From: Coffea arabica
Taxonomy: Eukaryota > Streptophyta > Magnoliopsida > Gentianales > Rubiaceae
Assembly: GCF_036785885.1 (NCBI RefSeq)
Contig: NC_092314.1
Location: 18,187,638 to 18,251,637, forward strand
DNA length: 64,000 bases
Direction: 5' to 3'
Part shown: positions 59,101 to 64,000 of the stretch, one piece after another
Position numbering within the stretch: the first letter of the stretch is position 1
Layout of the letters: the number at the start of each line of letters is the position of its first letter
Notes under the pieces: generated by a model
Database searches by the model: none
Told to the model about the DNA's origin: nothing
The model's input: only the letters and a program-made list of their open reading frames with translations
Position numbers and translations under genes: made by a program

Positions 59101-59162
59101 GAGCTCGCATTCGTGGAATGCGAGCTCTGGTTATTGAGCTCGCATTCCACGAATGCGAGCTC
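59101..59162. repeat. Nested perfect palindromes
   Basis: 59101-59127 and 59136-59162 are each a hairpin with 12-bp arms (GAGCTCGCATTC / GAATGCGAGCTC) and a 3-nt loop. Each is the exact reverse complement of the other, so a 27-bp stem with an 8-nt loop is also possible. Confidence 0.97.
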
Positions 59163-60254
59163 TTCTCAATTTTTTTTTCCTTTTTTAAGAGCTAGGGAAT
59201 TATTTCCAGGAAGCAAATGCGAGCTCTTATCTTTTTTATTTTGGTATTTTTTGAGAGGTAGGGAATTATTTGCAGAAAGCTTCTAATTTTTGTTTTAAAA
59301 AATGTTGCAAATATTTAAAATTTTGCAAATAGCTCGCATTTGTTAAATTTGACCTGCAAAAATTGTATTTAACTTTTTTGTTAGATTTCGCATTTATAAG
59401 TATGACTTTTAGAAAATTAATTTAAAAAATGTTAGGAAAAAAATTTAAAATGATATCTACGAGCTCCATAAAAAATTTAAAAGTAAATGTAAATATTGTT
59501 TGTTTTGTAGAAATTGCCTTTACTAAAATGGTGTCGGTAGTAAAATGTTATTTTAAAATCTGTACGAAAATCTTATTTTTCGGAGAAAGGTTAGAGAAAT
59601 TTTGTTTAAAAATCTGTAATGTTTAGAGGAATAATATTTTATTTATTTTTGAACTTGCACCTGGCTAAAGTCATCAAATATGAGCTAAAACAAAATCAGA
59701 TTAACAATAATCTTGTTAATATAATTTACTATACATGCATAATTCTTTTATAATAACAAAAATTGGTAATCGTACGGTTGAAAATACGTTATTTAATTAT
59801 AATACATTTAAATGGTAGTTAAAGTACACATGATAGTTCTTTCTATCTCATAGATCAATGTTCTTTCTATTTTATAGAGCAATGTAAAAATAGAATGAAA
59901 TTGTTAACATGTAAGGTGTTGAGTATTTGTTGTGAATAAAATATTAAGTGTTTTTCCTTTTGTATCAAATAAATGTTTTTGATCAAATTATAATTTTCCT
60001 TTGCCATGCATGAATCGTATTTATTTGTTGACACCGATGAATATTAGTTATAAGAATGTATTAGTTAATAGTGATTAATATATGTTACAATTTCAACCGT
60101 AATTTTAGAAATTGCATAACGCAATCTTATTTAAACAAAATTATATAAGTTATTCAAAAATTATATAAGTTATATTTATGAAGTGCATGTTGTTTGTTTG
60201 TTAGTTGGAAAGGAAAAGGAAAAAAATGAAAGCAAAGAAAGGTTAAGGAAGACG

Positions 60255-60705
60255 TGACAGTTGCTGTAGAGAGACCACTGATCCGATCATTGGATGGGAA
60301 GCTTGAATATAAATCCGAGGACGGATCGTTAGGATCCGACCTCGGATAGTTAGTATCAGAACTCGTATAGTTAGGATCCGACCTCGGATAGTAGGATCCG
60401 AGGGCTTCGCATGATGGATCCGAGGGCGGATCTTCTGACCTCGGATACACTCCTACAGAAGTACAGACGAGGGATCGGATCTGTCTTAGGTCTCACGAAT
60501 CCGAGCTCGGATCCTACTATATCCGCGAACCGATCCGGGCTCGGATCGGTTCGCTAAGTTCTCGGATCCGAGAGGGCTCGGATCAGTTTCAACAGAAAGA
60601 CAGACGAGCCCTCGGATCTATGTGGGTTGAACTGGATCCGAGCTCGGATCTTTCATCCGTGGTCGGATGTTTCTGGGCACCTTGTGATCCGAGCTCGGAT
60701 CCGTG
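60255..60705. repeat. Cluster of GATCCGAG / CTCGGATC palindromic motifs
   Basis: More than a dozen GGATCCGA or TCGGATCC motifs on both strands, several as the palindrome GGATCCGAGCTCGGATC(C), with irregular spacing of 15-45 bp. Not coding. Confidence 0.85.
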
Positions 60706-61375
60706 ATTCTCTGCAATAATTGCAGAAACTGCAAATTTTTTCAACTTTTTTTCCCTTTTTCCGGCCACTTCGAATTCGGAAATTGGACAAACATGGATCA
60801 ATTCTAAAGACTAACGCACGTGTAATATACCATAAACACATGCTCCAACCTCTCAAAACACAACAAACATATTTACATTGGAAATCGAGGGGTGAGGAAC
60901 TTTGGTCATTTTTGCACTATTACACTAAAAGGGCATTTTTGGGCATTAAATACATATCAAATGTGTCCACATGCTTTTATAACCATGATATCACCAAAAT
61001 TGACTTGAAATGCACAGTGCATGTATATGCAATGGAATTTCTAGGAGCACCTCAAACCCAATTTGGTAACAAAAACTGCCTTTTGACACGTGTTCTTGAA
61101 CGAACATTCAAGATCGAAGTTCCGACATCTAACTGATTTCATGTGCATAAAATAGAGGTGTCGGGCTGTATAATGCATAAGAATACTCGTATAACTGCAG
61201 TTATTTGGTAGTGTTTAAAAGAGTACTCATATAAAGTGAGAACTAAGATAACTCGTTCGCGTTGGAACACTCATATTCCTGAAAATTTAGAATATATACA
61301 AAAATGTCACAAACAAAAGGGCATTTTATCCATAAGTAAGGTTATTCATACAATAACAATACAAGTAGCGTGCAA

Positions 61376-61990
61376 TCAATGGTGCCAAAGTTTCCCATGA
61401 GTACCACATGTTGTTGGTTTGGGTATTCTTTGGCTTCGACGTGGTTGGTTTGACACTATTGTATGGACCTGAGTCATATGCGATAACAGTGTAGCATCTT
61501 CATTTTCAGTGCTTGTGCCTTCACCTCCTTCACATTCCTCAGAAACATGGCGATGTGAGTCCGTATCGGTTGTAAACTCTGTGTACATCACAGGGGACCT
61601 GTGAGATTGGCCAATCGATACACCTCTGCCATGCATGCCTTCGGTCTGAGGTGTGACAAAAGTAGATGCGCCAGCTTGGTCTTCCGCAGCCATCGAACCT
61701 CCATGGAAGCTAGTCTGTATGGTTGGTTCTGGTGATCGGAGTCTACGACGTCGCCCACCGCCATGCTGACTTCCCTGGGTATTTCTAGGAGCTCGCTGGA
61801 CACGACATGTATCAGGGTAGAGTGGAATCTCATGTGGTACGTGTGGAGGGCGGAATGCAAGTCAGCGTGACTCTCCTACATGATGCAAAGACGTGGATGC
61901 AAAGTCGCTCAACTCTTGAAAGTATCCGCTGTGTTGTTCATCACTAACTACAAGAGAGTCCTGTGCCATGAAATACATTCGAGACATGGC
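61376..61990 (-). pseudogene. MULE-carried fragment, possibly C-terminus of a plant mobile domain protein
   Basis: Minus-strand frame of about 200 codons with one in-frame TGA (61862-61864). Begins MSRMYFMAQDS, has an Arg-rich patch (GGGRRRRLRS), an acidic Ser/Thr-rich middle and ends RRSQRIPKPTTCGTHGK. The Arg-x-Ser-x-Arg...CGT ending recalls the C-termini of plant mobile domain proteins (serine/threonine phosphatase 7 long-form-like), which are often carried by transposons. The domain itself is absent, so the assignment is tentative. Codon reading looks protein-like for its length. Confidence 0.35.
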
Positions 61991-62037
61991 ATCGCTCTGC
62001 AAAAATAAATATAAGAATCAGAATGACATACTCGGCA

Positions 62038-62140
62038 ATTGGGACTGAAATTGTGGACAATTTTTATGCTGTTATAAGTCCTAACCTTTATGCTGTTGGA
62101 GAGTTGGGACTGAAATTGTGGACAATTTTTGGCAAGCGGC
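62038..62140. repeat. Short direct repeat in third MULE
   Basis: TTGGGACTGAAATTGTGGAC is found at 62038 and again about 67 bp later, near 62105, each followed by AATTTTT. Confidence 0.8.
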
Positions 62141-63590
62141 ACGCGCGGAACCAGTCTTTGGAAGCTCCGCTCAGCTCCGGTCCTTGGATGCTTCGATGTG
62201 CAGAAACCACCTCTGTTTTCTTTGTTGTGCTTTTACGTACAATTCCGAATTCTGTGTTTTTCTGTTCGACAGCTATAAAAGGCACTTCTGCGCTTCGTCT
62301 GTTTGCTTTTGTCTTTTTTTTTTTTCGAAATGGAGTGTTGGCGGCGGAGCTACGAGCTCGCATTTTGAGAATGCGAAGACCCCAATTCCAGAAAATCATT
62401 CACAATATGCCCTCGTTGTAGAATCATTTTTTTTCCATCACAATGTAAGAATTCACCCGAGCTCCATGCAAGTTAGACAAAACTCTTTCAGTGGTTGTTC
62501 TTTACAAGCTATATGAGGAACTTCTCCTCAATATGGTTCTGATTTTGCTTTTATCTTCGTCTAATTCTATAGAAACTGCTCCTTAATGCCAATGATTTAT
62601 CAGATAAATTGATTAGTTGGGAAGGGTTAACCTCACTGAAGTCTCCTACCATTTTGTCGTTGAATCAAAACAGGCACTGCAACTGACTTTTGTTGCGAGA
62701 AATCGGGTGGATTTTATTCACATTATATGCTGGTTTACGTATACTCTAATAGTATGTGACAAGTAACTTGCATTGGTGGTGAACATTCTTTGGATCTTCT
62801 AGTGCACTGGCACACTATCTACTTGTAAAATTTGACTGCTGCAAGGCTTTTAAGCTGGTAGTGTCGGATCTCAGAGTGCTTGCTTCTCCTGAAGCCTGAC
62901 CAAATGCACTCCCCCTTCTCCAAAAAAAGGGGGGAAAAAAGGCAAAGGGACAATGCTTTCCCCAGTTTCTATTTTGGTCTTTGCAATCTGTTGTTTACAT
63001 GCTATCTAGTACTGATTTAGTATCCAGTAAATGCTATATAAGACAAATTTACTACTGTGTTGGAAGCTGTCCCTCATGCACTGGTGATATCTTTTATGAT
63101 GATAATTTCACTAGCCATACAGAAATTGACTTGTAGTGCAGAGTGTTTGTTTTCTGTAAAATCCAATATGAAAGAAATCTATTTTTGGTCTATTAATGTC
63201 CTCCAAGTATTGCGTGAGTTTCATTTATCATTGCTAGAGTACTTACGTATGTCATTGCAGTTGTGCTTGGGTTACTTTTTTCTTTTTCTTTCCATTCTGT
63301 TTTCCACTTGGTTAGACATGCATGTGTGCTCTAGTTGGGCATTGATAATATAATGTGATATTGAGTGCAGCATTATAACATTACAGGCTTTGGTTTATTT
63401 TCGATGCAGTTGTACTGCAACTATGAGCCTCGATTATGTAGTTTCATCAATCTAGCTCATTAGATTCACTTATTTTCTTTTGTTTCCGATGTAATATGAT
63501 CAGTTTAGTAGTGCTGCCTTCTGCCATTGGGGCTTTGACGTCTTTGAGGCAACTTCTTGTTGAAAATAGCAAGTTGACGGAAAATGTTGT

Positions 63591-64000
63591 AGTAACTATG
63601 GTTATGGTAACTAAACAGTTTTTATCTGATATAACAGGTTATTATAATTTTAGCGACCATTTGATTACTTGTTGGACCTATCCACCTAAATAAAATAATG
63701 TCTAAAAATAAGGAAGTAAGTTTCTCAGCTAAAATAGTAAGTTAACCGTAATAAATTAGTAACTTTTGTATCTCAAAAGGTAAATTAGAATAAATATGAA
63801 ACTTATTTTTTAAAGAGATAACTTACTATTTTATAACCCAAACATACTTTTGAGATAGTAAGTTTAGTTCAAGTAATAGTAAGTTTTTATACATAAATAG
63901 TAATTCTTACTTATAACATAGTAAATTTGATTAATGACCAAAACTTACTAATTTATGGCACAAATGTACTATTTTACTTAAAAAACTTATACCAAACCAA
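63591..64000. mobile_element. Left end of the outer MULE in copy B (partial at right edge)
   Basis: AGTAACTATGGTTATGGTAAC and onward match 1925 and following, including the exact exon junction AAAATGTTGT. From 63870 it keeps TIR sequence that copy A's left arm has lost but copy A's right arm retains. Confidence 0.9.

Larger units (their letters stand above)
58991..62458. mobile_element. Third MULE, non-autonomous, in copy B exon
   Basis: Perfect 10-bp duplication gagctccatg (58981-58990 and 62459-62468), absent from copy A. The ends are inverted: the left GAGAAATTTCCAACTTTGTG and the complement of the right, GGGTGAATTCTTACATTGTG, continue alike for about 45 bp, then both reach a GGTCTTCGCATT..GCGAGCT block. 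Length 3468 bp. Contains a large palindrome, a palindromic GATCCGAG array and a fragment resembling the C-terminus of plant mobile domain proteins; no transposase. Confidence 0.85.
57693..63590 (+). pseudogene. LRR + ubiquitin-like protein gene, copy B (3' part beyond window)
   Basis: The 5' end of the gene is present here. ATG 57693 (MEAGKAVGTDSEEESRK) leads to a ubiquitin-like domain: DLKSILQPLTNVLPRGQKFI near 57772, then from about 57965 VLVDEMTMRSLDIINGSKIM. A linker/coiled exon is at 58170-58321, LRR exons at 58883-58990 (plus 62469-62471), 62573-62674 and about 63509-63590. Lesions: part of the ubiquitin-like strand-1 region is deleted with a frame change at 57766-57772; the acceptor before 58883 is AC instead of AG; a MULE is inserted at 58991; the outer MULE begins at 63591. 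The nonsense codon of copy A is absent here. Probably dead, though decayed independently from copy A. Confidence 0.72.
58187..64000 (+). repeat. Segmental duplicate of the left end of the window
   Basis: 58187-58990 matches 1-804, and 62461-64000 matches from about 797 to 2200, with only a few differences per 100 bp, in exons and introns alike. The only large differences are the MULE at 58991-62458 and about 0.5 kb missing in copy A's MULE arm. Same orientation. Confidence 0.95.

Noticed and set aside
60720-61136. 138-codon ORF in the third MULE
   Set aside because: Out of phase with any recognisable protein, begins inside the palindromic array, and has no domain.
1-64000. tRNA, rRNA, CRISPR array or bacterial operon
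   Set aside because: None seen; spliced genes and plant retrotransposons rule out a prokaryotic context. A covariance-model scan would be needed to exclude small RNA genes fully.

Overview
The window is nuclear DNA of a flowering plant, most likely a eudicot. It has spliced genes, an intronless plant-type calcium ATPase, plant-clade LINE, Copia and Gypsy retrotransposons, and many TIR transposons and MITEs. I could not name the species. Only one protein-coding gene looks intact; most of the rest is transposon-derived or decayed.

Two co-oriented copies of one gene, 58.2 kb apart, frame the window. The gene resembles the plant LRR plus ubiquitin-like-domain family typified by Arabidopsis At2g30105. 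Copy A (from the left edge to 16865) lacks its 5' end and carries a nonsense codon and a frameshift. A Mutator-like element (MULE, 1925-15333) sits inside one of its exons. That MULE contains a LINE (about 2945-13688), which contains a second MULE (5518-11073) with a broken mudrA-type transposase gene and a broken GRF-zinc-finger gene. Copy B (57693 to the right edge) has a damaged ubiquitin-like exon, a lost splice acceptor and a third MULE (58991-62458, perfect 10-bp TSD). It also carries the left end of the same outer MULE at the same exon position, so duplication (or haplotype separation) followed that insertion.

Region by region: 16915-20300 holds a PIF/Harbinger-like MITE with a very AT-rich interior, a hAT MITE made of GAGCTC palindromes and a third MITE. 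20300-23978 is mostly unassigned. 23979-26981 (minus) is an intact autoinhibited Ca2+-ATPase of the ACA12/13 type, with a TATA element upstream. 27451-32160 is direct duplications followed by a T-rich array of 0.85-0.92 kb units, interrupted by a 1.1-kb hAT element. Two short MITEs follow.

34700-52874 is a nest of retrotransposons. A gag-like LTR-retrotransposon remnant on the minus strand is split by a 5'-truncated LINE (36627-40206, 11-bp TSD). Next come the 3' part of a SIRE-type Copia element (LTR 40984-42090, env-like ORF, RNase H), a large LTR-like block (about 45427-48360), and the 3' end of a Tat/Ogre-type Gypsy element with a 36-bp minisatellite, PPT and 3.75-kb LTR.

53309-57171 contains two related hAT elements (1352 and 336 bp) and microsatellites. 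Copy B and its insertions fill the rest. The ATPase would act at a cellular membrane, exporting Ca2+ from the cytosol; no other functional pathway can be assembled from this window.
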